A stretch of 64,000 bases of DNA from Amphiura filiformis (lineage: Eukaryota; Echinodermata; Ophiuroidea; Amphilepidida; Amphiuridae). The notes beneath the pieces were generated by a model. It saw only the letters and a program-made list of their open reading frames with translations. It was not told the DNA's origin and made no database searches. The DNA lies in NCBI RefSeq assembly GCF_039555335.1, contig NC_092642.1, positions 18,835,151-18,899,150 of the forward strand, given 5' to 3'. Of this stretch, positions 52,696 to 64,000 are shown piece after piece (position 1 is the stretch's first letter; every line of letters starts with the position of its first letter). The translations under genes and the position numbers were made by a program.

Positions 52696-53737
52696 AAATA
52701 AACACTTATTTTGTAAACAGATAATGCTCTGTGGTTATTTATGGATGGAAACTTAGGAAATTGCTATTAATGAAATAATTAATATATTAAACATACATTT
52801 TGCTTTGCTAACGATTAAAATCCGTTCAAAAATAAGGTTTTTAGAACATTTTTTGAACAATTTTGCTCTATGAAAAAGGATACAATTGCATCCCTGCTGA
52901 TCTGACTACTGGGATTGAGTAATCAGTCTTTTTGATTAGGCCAAAGTCGATTTTGAGTTTCCCGTCACCGCCCTCACTTCATTTTCTGAACCTCATTTGA
53001 ATTCATTATTGTGACTATTTTTAATATACTTTTGATTGAATCTCATTAGGGCTAAACATCCATCTTCAAGTGAGTGAGTGGCAAATAAGAACACATTTTA
53101 CATTCGTGTTAGTCATATAACCAAAGGCAGAAAAATAATGAATAATGAAAAAGTTACCTCGCTTGTTATCAGAAATTATGTGATGGGAAACTCAAAATTG
53201 ACTGTTAGTGGCCTTATGATGTGATTGTAACTACCAGTAAACTATACATTGCGAATAAATATATCTAAAATTAATTACCATGCTTCAATATCAAGGTTAA
53301 CAGTTACTGATAATAGATAATTGGATTGTCATGAAATGTGGTTGATATGAAATCCCTTAATTAAGCAGCAAACATTCTTAAGGTTATCTGAATATAGATT
53401 GTTGGATTGTTGTAAAACTCAGAGGATATGATTTCAATTGAGCCGTTTGTTACAAGTATGAATTAAATGTAGACCAATTTAGCACACATTTTCCAATTCA
53501 GCTTTCGACATGAAAATTTTGAGTATTTCCTAGTATGTCATTGGTGGTATTTACCAATAAATGCCAATATTTCGCACCCGGTTAGTTGTGCCAAACATTC
53601 AAATTTACTAGCTTTTCAAGTACTTGCAATGCAAAATTATGAAACATGATCTTCATCCATGGCGTTGTCTTTTTAAAGACATTTCTTGTTGATTCTACAG
53701 ACACGCTTTCTTTCCGATACGTGTATCAACTTGGAAA

Positions 53738-53925
53738 CATTGATCGCAAGTAAACGTGACGCGAAAAAAGACAACGTGAGTGAGTCTAACCGTGTGGTTT
53801 TTAACACATGTTGCCATGTCCTTGGCAAGCTTTCATTAGGAGAAGTATTCGTAAAATATTCATCACAAGTGGAAGCAAAACGCATACTTCCATGCATAGA
53901 CAAGAGGAAATATTTTAAATTGTAC
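53738..53925 (-). promoter_or_regulatory. Upstream block U1 of gene A (shared with gene B)
   Basis: About 1.9 kb upstream of the gene A start, in the same orientation as the gene B copy. Several near-identical runs of 12-20 bp are separated by indels. The short overlapping frames on both strands are not conserved with gene B. Confidence 0.5.
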
Positions 53926-54044
53926 AAACAAGAGCTTATAATTATTTATGCAAGGTGGGCGGGGTGGAAGAAAAGCTTTATAATTATATCGTGAGAATGA
54001 ATGCATAAAACATACTCTATTTTGGTTTTTAATGGTTTGTGGAA

Positions 54045-54160
54045 TCATAAGGGGCCGTAGTGGTCAGCGATACCCTGTAAAGTGTGCTGAGGCTTGTGGA
54101 TCAACGTCTAGGCGTTGTGCCTGTGCGTAGCGCACTATAAATCACTGCGCTTTAAAAAAA
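54045..54160 (+). repeat. Possible SINE with GCGCACTATAAAT tail
   Basis: GCCGTAGTGGTCAGCGATAC resembles a tRNA-type A box, and the region ends TAGCGCACTATAAATCACTG before an A-run. No convincing B box, so tentative. Confidence 0.35.
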
Positions 54161-55171
54161 ATTCTTTTTTAATCCTAACCATGCTAACCGTAGCATTAAT
54201 ATCAACATTGAAATCATTAATGCAACATGCACAAAATAATGTCCCAACCTTATTGTCGTCTTCTTTGCAATGACAAGAAACCACGCTGTATTGGGATGAG
54301 ACTGATTTATTTATTTGCTTATAAGCATTCAAAAATATCTACAAACATTCCTGGCAGGCCCGTACGGGAATGACAATTCCCGTATGACAATTGTTGGGAG
54401 GGTAATTACCATAGTTACTGTAAAATTGACACTGAAAGGTCCTAAAACTTTGTAAAGTGATATCCGTCATTGGATGCTTTACCTTAACGTTCCCGTGAAC
54501 TCCAATACTGAAAGATGGGCGCATCAGACAGTGAAATGAGCAGATCGGCGCCAATAAGTCACTGAACCTTGAGTGGTTTGCAAGTACGTAATGAACTTTT
54601 TAATGATAACAATGTACACACACCAACAACCAAAACTGCAAATGTAGGAGTGCAAGGTCTCAGGTGTAATTGTGTGTTACCATGGAAGAAAGAGATGAGA
54701 AGGAACCACAACGACTTCGATCGGCCAAGTTTTAACCCGCTTATCTATTGACGCATGAAAAGAAAAGCTATCAATGGTACTTCCTTTCATGTATGATCCA
54801 TTTACCGCGATCGATGCTTGGCGCAAAATCATTACTGGAAAAAACTATAACAAACCCATCCACGAACAAACAAACGCTACCCGAAAGTAAGATTCTAGAA
54901 TTTCACTGATGCTCTGAACATGTATAGTAGCTTTGTTTTGGGATCTACAGTCAAACTGTTTTCTTGATCGTGTTGTGTAGAAAATGTCCTTTAAGACAGC
55001 GAAAAGGTCATCAAAATCGGCCGTTTTTTTGCTGAGTTTCATCTTTAGCAAATAAGGTAAGATTTTGGTGACTTTTTCGATGAAAAATACGTAGATGTAA
55101 AATGTTCTTAAATAATGCACAATGTTCCGGTTGAGTCCGGTACATGAAACCTGTTTAATTTAATAGTTTAT

Positions 55172-55600
55172 ATGTGTGTATTGCCAACAATGACATATGG
55201 GGCAGAAACATGGACAACAACCAAGTACCTGGAACAGAAATTACAAACAGCCCAAAGAGCAATGGAAAGGAAGATGCTTCACATTACCTTAAGGGATAAA
55301 ATTAAGAACACTGAAATAAGACGTCAAACTCAAGTCAAAGACATTATGGTGAAACTCAAAGAAGCGAAATGGAGATGGGCAGGTCACCTTGCACGAAGGG
55401 AAGATAACAGATGGACTAAACGGCTTACATAATGGCAACCAAGAACAGGGAAAAGATCAAGAGGAAGACAGAAGAGGAGGTGGCGTGATGACATTACTGC
55501 CTACATGGGACCTACATGGACAAGAAATGCAAGAGACAGAGAACAGTGGAAGAATCATGAAGAGGGCTACGTCCAACAATGGTCGAACACAGCCTGGTGA
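55172..55600 (+). pseudogene. RTE-clade LINE, ORF2 C-terminus and 3' tail
   Basis: Reads LPTMTYGAETWTTTK, then MLHITLRDKIKNTEIR, KWRWAGHLARREDNRWTKR, one in-frame TAA (55430-55432), and WQPRTGKRSRGRQKRRWRDD in the same frame to TGA at 55598-55600. This order is diagnostic of RTE-type ORF2. The end is followed by GGTGA repeats, like the short tandem tails of RTE copies. It is 5'-truncated. Confidence 0.85.
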
Positions 55601-56478
55601 GGTGAGGTGAGGATGTGTATAATTGTAACTAGCTAACTCGTTTCAGTGCCAAAGACTGCCAACTCTGAGAAAAAAGTCATCAAAGTTCGGGAAAATTGGG
55701 CAAAATGGAAGTAAAAGATGTAGGCCATCAATGACCGATGATCACGTCACCAGAGAAAATCCTATAGGGTGCTTGCACGGAAGGTCAATAGTTCAAATCA
55801 TCTTCAGACACGCTCCAGAAGACATGCAAATACATGGAGTACAATACCAATCACCTATTTAACGCGGGGTATTGATCAAAGTAAATTCTCATGAATAACA
55901 ATGTCAATTAAATGTCGGTAAAGGGAGTGGACAAAGTGAATGCGTTCGTTGTGGTTCCTTCTTATCTCTTTCTTCCATGGTGTTACGTTGCACCGAATAA
56001 TTATTTCAAAAATCGAATCGTTAAAAACTCATTCACGTAGCGTATCTGTAGTGCTATTGTCGACAAGGCTGTTGACAAACCAATTTCCCAGATTGTCGAC
56101 AAGCGCAGCATGGACCTTGTCGACAAAAAAACTAGTCCTAAAAAATAGAGATAAGCTTAACATTGGCATTATTTACCATGAAATAACTGCATCGGTTTTA
56201 TATTTTCATTTGCAAGTGGTGTAGATTCTTTCCATTACAATATTCTGATACAGTGTATATGGGGTAGCATATGGTAATTTTGATGTAAATAAATGACGTA
56301 TAGCTTGATCGCTGAACTTAATATTTTGACTTTATGTATTGCTTTGTCGACGACTTGTCGACGTCGGATCTCGAGATTTGACGATTGTCGACATGATGAA
56401 TGTACATGTACTACTCGACAAAAGCCCTACGTAATCTGTGTCTGCTTTAATACCAATGCATATAAGTGTGTGTTTCCT

Positions 56479-56781
56479 ATAGACGAATCCAATTTCACGC
56501 ATTCCTACACCTCAATAGCAGCCATAACTGGGTCCCCGCTGAGTAAATCCCACCAGATATATGAAATGATGCATCTTTGGCGGGAATTTTAAACTGCATT
56601 CCATCACACGTGTTACACGTAGATAAAAGAATGATGAAAGTTTACAACACAATACAATATAACATCGAAGCGGGTTTTAATCCACCCAATTGGGCAGTCA
56701 CAACACCAGCTAGGTGCGCCATGGACTCAGTAATGGCCGACCAAATCCTGACCATGACTTGGCTCGTTGGATTCGTCTATA
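56479..56781. mobile_element. TATAGACGAATCCAA element, solo 303-bp copy
   Basis: Perfect 15-bp ends TATAGACGAATCCAA and inverse, with the same subterminal sequences as the copies at 24.7-26.1 kb. Confirms the family's boundaries. Confidence 0.75.
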
Positions 56782-56884
56782 CTTGCACTTGCTTATCAAT
56801 GATGTCGGTATACATTAGAGAGGTGGTGATTTCCATACGTACGTATCGTACGCCCGTACATCTATTCAAACTCACTCTAATGTG

Positions 56885-59700
56885 ATCCCGGTCTTGGACA
56901 ATGAGAAGGCAAACATTGTTTGTTATATTATATTGAAATATATTTGTGATTTGAAATTTTTTTTAAATGGACAGAATTGATAAAAATTAATTGTTATTTT
57001 TAATATTCAAAATAAGCAATTATCCCAGACACTGAAATGACGAAAACACTTACACCAAAATTTGGGCCTCTGGTCAGCCATTCAGAAAGAACGCATAATT
57101 TATTCAAGCAATGTTTTTAGAAAATTCCCTGGAATCAGCCAAATAATAATGATTTCTGGACAACTTTTTCGAACGGAGTAAATACCCGACCGAGCCTCCC
57201 AACAATTACTGGGAAGCTAGTTGCGCCTATAACCCAAGAGTTCCCCTTAACACACTGGGAACTATTTTGCTAGGCACTCATCTAGCGATCATCTCCTCGG
57301 AGGAGGAAATAAAAAGCTCCATAATACCAATGGAGAGAATATAAAATGCCGCGGACTTACATGAATTCGCTAGGCAGTCATCTAGCGCGTCAAAAGAAAT
57401 TAAATGGCTGATACCTTTCTCATTTTCCAATTATATTCATATTCAGATTACATAGTGGACATCGGTAAATATACCCATGCCAAATACCCAGTAGGTAGAT
57501 GCCTACGGATATTGGAACTACTAAATCGAATTTATTAATGTAGTACATGTATAATTCTGTACATTAAATCGATAATTTTAGAAAAATGATCCAAAAACTG
57601 CCACAAGGACTACTTGTTAACATCCGTACCCTGTACCATGGAATAAGCTATTTCTGATCCCCTCATTTCCTTTGCTAGTAAATACCGCAAGATCCACACT
57701 TACGATTATTTGAAGAGCCTCTGAATTTTACGGTTGAGGCCTCTTCACCACAGTGGACCATTAACCCGATTTGAACATGTTGAAGGAGTTAATTGCAAAA
57801 CCCGTTATTTTTGCTGCCAACGCCAAGCAAACACAGTGCCATGCTCTGCACATTTATGAATTTATTTTTTTCGAATACATAACTAGGATACCATGTCTAA
57901 TACAAAAGGCAGCCTTTAACAGAAATTAACGCGATAACCAGCCGGCTGCGCAACCTCATAAAAACTTGAACCCAATATTTCATTTTTATTTATACTTTGA
58001 TGAACAAGAACATCTGAGGGCATAGTACTTGGCCCCTGTCTAGCTATCCCATGCCAACCTGGTGTTAATTCCTCCCGTCCTGCTATAATTAAAATTACTC
58101 GACCTAAGACTGAAGGGTATTACCACCTAAGACTGAAAGTGGTACCAATTGTATCGGTTTTGTTAATGCTTCTGAAGACTCATTAGAGTGAACACATTAT
58201 ACAAAATAGAATTTAAAAAAATACAACTGCGCAACAGAATAAAATGTGTTGCTGAGTGCTGAGATAGAAACTGAACCTAAAGTGATATACTCACGCACAC
58301 TCTCACACACGTATACAATAGTCATACTACTATGTAACTCAACAAACCTCAATGTAATTAGAATATTATTCAAATTTGTAGAGAACTCTCAATCGAATAT
58401 ATTCTCATTTCTCCTTCGTATTTCATCTCATTCCTAATTACCTTTTAATTTGAAGACCGACACTTTATGTGTACTTGTCTCACTACTGCGAGACTCAAAT
58501 TTTATGACACACTATCAAACTCTTGAAATCAATTTTAAACAGATATCAAATATGACATATGGGGAGTGGTGGGTGGGATAAAAAATTTCTGCATCCGTTC
58601 TTGCTGAAAAACTGACAGAGAATGGCCTTAGCCAACAAAATGGCCACCGACGGCTCCAAGCAAGGATGCCCGTGATTGGCCCGCCTGAAACCAAACAAGG
58701 CACACAATTGGCTCCTCATGAAAACATCGCGTGACATCACGAGGGCGATCCCATTTCAACTGCAGGGATAATTTTGTGTTTCATTTGATATGTACAAATT
58801 AAACTGCATTACGAAAACCGCACAGGCTATCAGCGATATGTGCACTGTGCTACCACAAACATAATCATGAGACAAGTAATGTGATGCTGGTTCAAGCCCC
58901 TGGCTGCACATTTTCGGTGCTGTAAACCAAGATAATAGTATGTCATTATAGTGTCTTAAATTAACGAAGGTTTTCATTCTTTCATTCCTTTCAAAATATA
59001 GTGACTAAAACTGTGTAAATTGCATTGCACCAGTTTCTTCAACCCATTTTATTTAACACATTGGAATGGGGAAATATTAAATTTTAATTGAACAATACAA
59101 AGTATGTTATATCAATAAAGTGCAGATACAATGAAATCAATATTATACACGGGCATATTAAGTCATGTTTACATTTTCAACATTTCAGCAGTGACGTTGA
59201 ACTACAGGGTGACCCAATAAAAACCCAACCCTGAAATATATGTCTGTTTGAACACCTGATCTGTGAATGCCCATGTATCATGTGTATTGTATACTAGGTT
59301 AACAGATTAAAGTTGAGAGTATTTTCTTTCATATGCTAAAAAATCATGAAAATGGCACATTAGGTTGCTTAGAAAATGCCGATAATGTAACACAACTTGT
59401 TTTTGGTCCATTCCAATGGCATTATAATAGAGATTTATGACATTTATATAGGAGATTATTTATATAAGAGATCCTGTAAAGGTACCTTACATGAAATACA
59501 TGTAGCGCATCTGTATAATCCTTACAAACATATTTTTGATAGTTACTTAATACTCTATTCATTGTTTAAATTTCTTTACACTTTTTTAGTTCTTCATTTT
59601 GATTGGTCTGTTGCATGATGCGTTTACACTAACAGTACACAATGTGCTAATTACTAATTCTCTCAATATTTTAAAGAAAGAGCACTTTATAGCTTTGATC
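56885..59700. other. No gene recognised
   Basis: AT-rich DNA with only chance frames. A single CAGGGTGACCC end near 59204 looks like a fragment of the family at 62262-63277. Confidence 0.4.
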
Positions 59701-59719
59701 TGACACCTAAAATATTCCG

Positions 59720-61400
59720 GTGTTTTGCGATTGCTGCAGACGCAGTGGGTAATTTTCCACTAGCGTTTCCGCAGCTTCTTCCGTTGCGTTGCAGAAGACG
59801 CCCATCGGAGAACAAAATCCTAAACAAAGCTGCTCATTTAATTGCACGGAAAGAACAGAAGGTCGCAGCGGCAACCAAAAACGCGACATTTGTCATTTAA
59901 GGGCGTACATTGACATTGACGTAGCCAGGGGGAGCCGGGAGAGGGGCAAACTTCCCCCTCACAGATATATTTAGGAATAAAATGGGGACGGCAAAGAGGA
60001 AAGTGTCTTTAAAATGACTAAAATTGATGGGACAAATGGGGGCGAAAAACACAGTTCACAAAAATACCAGACTATAAAACCAACGTTTTTGCGGGTCATT
60101 TTTCTGCTGCGTCAGATGTCTCGTTTCCCGTTGTGATGGCTGCGATTTTTCATTTGACCACTGCGACATTCAGTGCTGTTTGCTCAAATGATCAGCATTG
60201 TTTGTTCGATATAATGGACAGCTTCTTGCAGTGGAAGATGCTACGGTTAATTCTAACTGCTGCGGCAGATGCTATACAGAAAAGTAGCTGCCTGTCTCAA
60301 CGGTAAAACGCCTGACGTCCGACTATTAGCTGAGCTAAGATATAGTCCGACGTTTTTTTCCATGGCGTCGCATTTTCAATTCTCTGCAGCGATTTCCAAT
60401 TGTCCGAGCGACCGTCGGTTGTTTCCGCTCAAATGATCAGCTTTGTTTGGGTTTTGTTCGGTTAGTGACGCAGGAAATTGTATTCGCTGTTGGAGACGTC
60501 GGACTATTGTCAGCTTTCAAAGGTCAAAATACAGTTGGACGTCTGGCGAGAGTTTACTGTTGCGACGCTGTGTCTTTTGCTGCAGAGGACGTCCAAAATC
60601 AAATAAAACCCCAAACAAAGCTGAATAGTTGTCATTGGAGCGGAAAGAATCGAAGGTTGCAACGAACCGCGGAGAACGTCTTGTGGGCGTTTTGACGTTG
60701 CAATAGACGCCGTGACTAATTTCCCGCAGAAGGATCTTCCGCAGCAGGCACAATTCCCAGCAGCGCCAGTTCGACGCGGTAGCCGTTAATAAGACAAACA
60801 AAGCCCCCGAACAGAGCTGATCGTTTGAGCAACGCAAAAACGCCCGCAAAGACGTCGGACTACATTTTGTCTTTTGAAGCTTGGATAAAGTCCGACGTTT
60901 TGACGTTGGGTCAGACGTCGTGTTTTTGGTTCACGCCCGCCGCGATTTTTTTTAATGTTCAGCTTTAGTGGAGCTCAGTTGTTCGTCTTCCACAGCGGAA
61001 GACGCTGCGGGATATTTTACCCGGAGACACTATACGGAATATCATAGCCGCTCGACACAACGTCAACACGCCCCCACCCCACAAGACTTATGCATGCCTT
61101 TATTCTTCGGGCGGTGCCTTGTTGCAGCTGTAACATTTATAGAAAAAAAAATCCACACAAAATACAAAGCTATAGATGAAATTGCCGCTGCGTTGTAATA
61201 GTCGCAACGCGGCAAAACCCCGGGGCAAAAAGCAAGTAATGTAGACATATAAATAAATATTCAGTGCAGTAGCCTGGTGTTTTTCGGTTCAGACAAACCT
61301 CGCGTTTCAGATCTTCGCCGTGATTATCTGTTCTGTGCTCAAATGATTGGCTTCTTTCGGGGTAGTTCCAGGGAACGGTGGTTCGGGGCTGTGAGTTGTC
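59720..61400. repeat. GC-rich field of degenerate repeats in both orientations
   Basis: GCTCAAATGATCAGCTTTGT-like sequence occurs at about 60181, 60427 and 61331, and its inverse at about 59820, 60605 and 60815. GTCCGACGTTTT and GACGTCGGACTA also recur. CpG-rich against AT-rich flanks. Frames here are not conserved. Confidence 0.55.
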
Positions 61401-61828
61401 GTCTCGATGCTAACCCGCTCCCCCACTAATGTAATCATCGAAAAGGGATTAATACAAAAACGACTTCAAAAGGGTCTTTTAATCTTTTGTTTTAAGCATT
61501 CAATTATATTGGGTAGGCCTAAATTGCCTGTCACATGATATCATCAGATATTAAACGGGTGACACTATATTTTCAGTATACCCGGTTTTACCATGACTAC
61601 CATCAATTGTTTTGATCACCATGTTCAACATGCATCGAACAAATTTGTTGCTGTATCAAGCTGTTGAGAACCAGCCTATCGATAAAAGGAAGAAGAATAT
61701 ACAAATAACAACATTTATAAAGTAATTCAAAAATGAAAAATCCAAGTGAGTTCAGCGAAAGATGTTTTCTTTTAAATAGTGCTTAATAATTTACGTTTAG
61801 CTCCATCAAACTAAAGGTGACATTGAAG

Positions 61829-61960
61829 TAGGCTACCTTGAAATGCAATTAGCTGGAGAGAATAATATTAATTAATAAATACGCAGTGTTAATTAATGAA
61901 TGAAACTTCAAATGTAACCACTAATTGTCTCCGTGACTTTAGAATAATTGTTCGATTGTC
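61829..61960 (-). promoter_or_regulatory. U2-like block, about 10 kb upstream of gene A
   Basis: Diverged counterpart of 36339-36465, in the same orientation. If it is the gene A copy, about 8 kb of repeat-rich DNA entered between U1 and U2. It could instead be a dispersed repeat. Confidence 0.38.
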
Positions 61961-62261
61961 TAGTTGTTATGGTAACGGATATTATTTACAAGTTTAAGAA
62001 CGGTCATTCATAACAGTACATTGTAAAAGGTAAATACAACAATTGATTAGGAACGAAATAATTTATAGATACTCGTACTGTTATTATTATTCACATATTG
62101 GTGAATTTCATGTTGACGATGTAAGATGCATCGATCATTAGGGGCTGTGCAATAATTATGACTCCCCGGGAGTAAATTTACAAATGGCGTGCTTTTTTAA
62201 AGGATTTTTTTATTCTATTTTAATCTAAACATAACGAATTAGAATGGGCCACATATATTTA

Positions 62262-63277
62262 CAGGGTGTCCCAGAAAAAAATACCGAGTGAATAAAGTTG
62301 AACGCAAGTCGAGATATAGACATCAGAATAAAAAAAAATTAATGCAGCGTATAACCTATTTTATTGTGCATCACCTACGAAAATTTTATTTGATTCGGTT
62401 GACTGGTTGCGACGAAATTAACGATAAGCCGCGCATCAATGCAGTTCATTCCAATTTTGATCAACGGGCGCTTAAATTCATACTCGCTCACCGCTTCCAA
62501 AAGTGTGTGTATCTCATTAAATTTAGTCCACATTATCTATTTTATAATCCGAGACGGTGTTTGGTCATTCATGCTTTCACAGAAGATGAATAACAGTTTG
62601 TCCGAGAAAACTTTGATTTCTGCAATTGGAAGCTTTCCAACTTTAATTCTTTAGGTTGTGCAAATAAGTTGTAAGAATGACAGTGATCAAGTGCTTACAG
62701 TTTTACGTATGATTTTTGACACCATGCAACATTAATGTTGAAGTTTAAAAGATTTAAACTTTGCATTACAATTTCTTGGAAATATTTCAAAAACATTAAT
62801 GTGTGTGAGAATTTTTTAAGCCAGCTGAAATTCTTTATGCAATAATTCTTTATGCAACATTTATAGCAACATTAACGAAAAAAGAACTTTACAAGTACCG
62901 AGCATCATCTTACATGAAACCTGTCACTTTCGATATCGTGCAGGTTTTCAAATTTGACCTAATTAAATGTTTTGTAAGGAATAGATTGATTAAAACAAAA
63001 TGGATTTCACAGAACAAAATATGAAGCCTATTGACAGTTAACCACTGCGCATTGTGTTGCATGATCTTTCTTTCAAACTTGGAATGAAGTGAATTGACAC
63101 ATGCGTTATGTAATCGCTCATTTCTTCGCAATCAGTCAACCGATTCCAGTAAAATTGACGTATATGATGCAGAATAAGATGGGCTACACGCTGATGTTTA
63201 GATGTTTGGATTCTGATGTCTATTTCTCGACTTATGTCCAAATTCATTCGCCCGGTAATTTTTTATGGGCCACCCTG
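62262..63277. mobile_element. 1-kb non-autonomous element, CAGGGTG TIRs, TA target
   Basis: Begins CAGGGTGTCCCAGAAAAAAA and ends with the inverse (CACCCTG), flanked by TA at 62260-62261 and 63278-63279, as for Tc1/mariner-type insertion. The inverted arms extend about 220 bp (GTCGAGATATAGACATCAGA, TCGGTTGACTGGTTGCGA). The two facing open frames are the two arms read outward-in and are not genes. Confidence 0.78.
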
Positions 63278-63605
63278 TACATTTGCTATAAAACATTATT
63301 ATCTTAATGTTTATACTCATATCTCTTTCAGTATTGATTTTTTTTAAACACTAAATAACACTAGTTCAGGTTATTCATTCTTGTCTTCTCTTCCAATGCA
63401 GTCAATTATAAGAATAAAATACCCCTGTTTGGAAAACAATCCATTAAAGAATTAAATATGCAAAGAATATAATAGAATAATTCTGTTCCAACCCCCCATG
63501 ATATACCATTGACTAACAATAGTAACCGAAATGGTAAGCTAAGATTTATTCCTTATTTATTCGAAATCAACGATTTTACATCTCTCCCACTACAATAGAC
63601 ATGCT

Positions 63606-63991
63606 TTAGCAAACACAAAACGTGTTTAAAACGTTTTAAATTGTTTTTTTTTTGTGCTTTTATAGTTTTGGTAAAAACATCTTAATAACACCAAATTTCG
63701 GGTTATATAGAGGTCGTGAAAACGTTTAAGAAAGTTTTGTTTAAAAACATACTACAAAAATATTTTTAAATGTTTTCAAAATGTTATTGAAAAAGATTAT
63801 CTGCAAACATTTTTTGCCAAATATTTTGTAAATACTTAAATAACGATATGTTAGAATGTTTGCATTAAGTTATCAAAAAATGTCTTTGAATGTTATGCAA
63901 ATGTTTTATACCCTTTATATAACCCGACATTCAAACGTTTTCTGGAAACCTTTTGCGAATGATGTCGAAAAAATTTTGTGTTTGCCGGGAT
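63606..63991. mobile_element. AGCAAACACAAAACG inverted-repeat element
   Basis: Starts AGCAAACACAAAACGTGTTT and ends TTTTGTGTTTGCCGGGA; interior TATATAACCCGACATTCAAA as in 21833-22522. A diverged complete copy close to the window end. Confidence 0.65.
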
Positions 63992-64000
63992 GCTGTTACA

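Noticed and set aside
53673..53994. Overlapping frames on both strands upstream of gene A
   Set aside because: They cover block U1, but the corresponding gene B sequence has indels that break either frame, so coding is unlikely.
59707..60849. Several short frames in the GC-rich field
   Set aside because: Repeat-derived, in conflicting strands and frames, with no recognisable domain.
62288..62593. 101-codon plus-strand frame
   Set aside because: Lies in the left arm of the CAGGGTG inverted-repeat element; the right arm gives a related frame on the other strand. No known domain.

Overview
The window is a stretch of animal nuclear genome: introns with GT/AG boundaries, AT-rich non-coding DNA, very few long open frames and dense, mostly dead, eukaryotic transposable elements (DNA transposons with terminal inverted repeats, LINEs, Penelope-like elements, tRNA-related SINEs). 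The frequent TAGGCCTA-type octamer and the gene content suggest a marine invertebrate deuterostome, perhaps an echinoderm or hemichordate. That placement is inference, not proof.

Layout. 1-6255 holds repeats, including a 3.4-kb unit bounded by perfect 31-bp inverted repeats, and probably lies in the last intron of a kelch-repeat gene whose terminal exon is 6256-7179 (+). 7180-11.4 kb is 3' flank and intergenic DNA. 11.49-19.78 kb is a tandem segmental duplication whose second copy is split by a 3.6-kb PIF/Harbinger-like element with a TAA target duplication; the first copy preserves the empty site. That element carries a minisatellite, itself interrupted by another inverted-repeat element.

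From 20.9 to 51.9 kb the minus strand carries two complete, tandem DEG/ENaC/ASIC-family channel genes, here called gene A (40311-51859, 469 codons) and gene B (20940-35573, 474 codons). I rebuilt both exon by exon: nine coding exons each, the same exon phases throughout, all internal exons the same length, and no frameshifts or stops. By eye the proteins are about 85% identical. Both have the N-terminal HG motif, TM1 followed by FPAITICN, 14 extracellular cysteines, and TM2 with a GMS selectivity-filter tripeptide. The introns differ greatly in size because of insertions: Penelope-like and RTE remnants, Tc1 and other inverted-repeat elements in gene B; a TTAA-flanked hairpin element and a MITE in gene A. 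Related non-coding blocks lie upstream of both genes, in the same order and orientation.

52-64 kb, upstream of gene A, has no recognisable host gene. It holds an RTE LINE tail, MITEs, a GC-rich degenerate repeat field (59.7-61.4 kb), a TA-flanked CAGGGTG element (62.26-63.28 kb) and part of a third 'AACGTTTT' inverted-repeat element at the edge.

The points I consider most worth following up are: the 105-bp perfectly identical run inside exon 2 of the two channel genes against strong divergence of exons 7-8; the shared upstream blocks; and the unclassified 3.4-kb inverted-repeat unit with about nine clustered GTAAC..TGACACC motifs.
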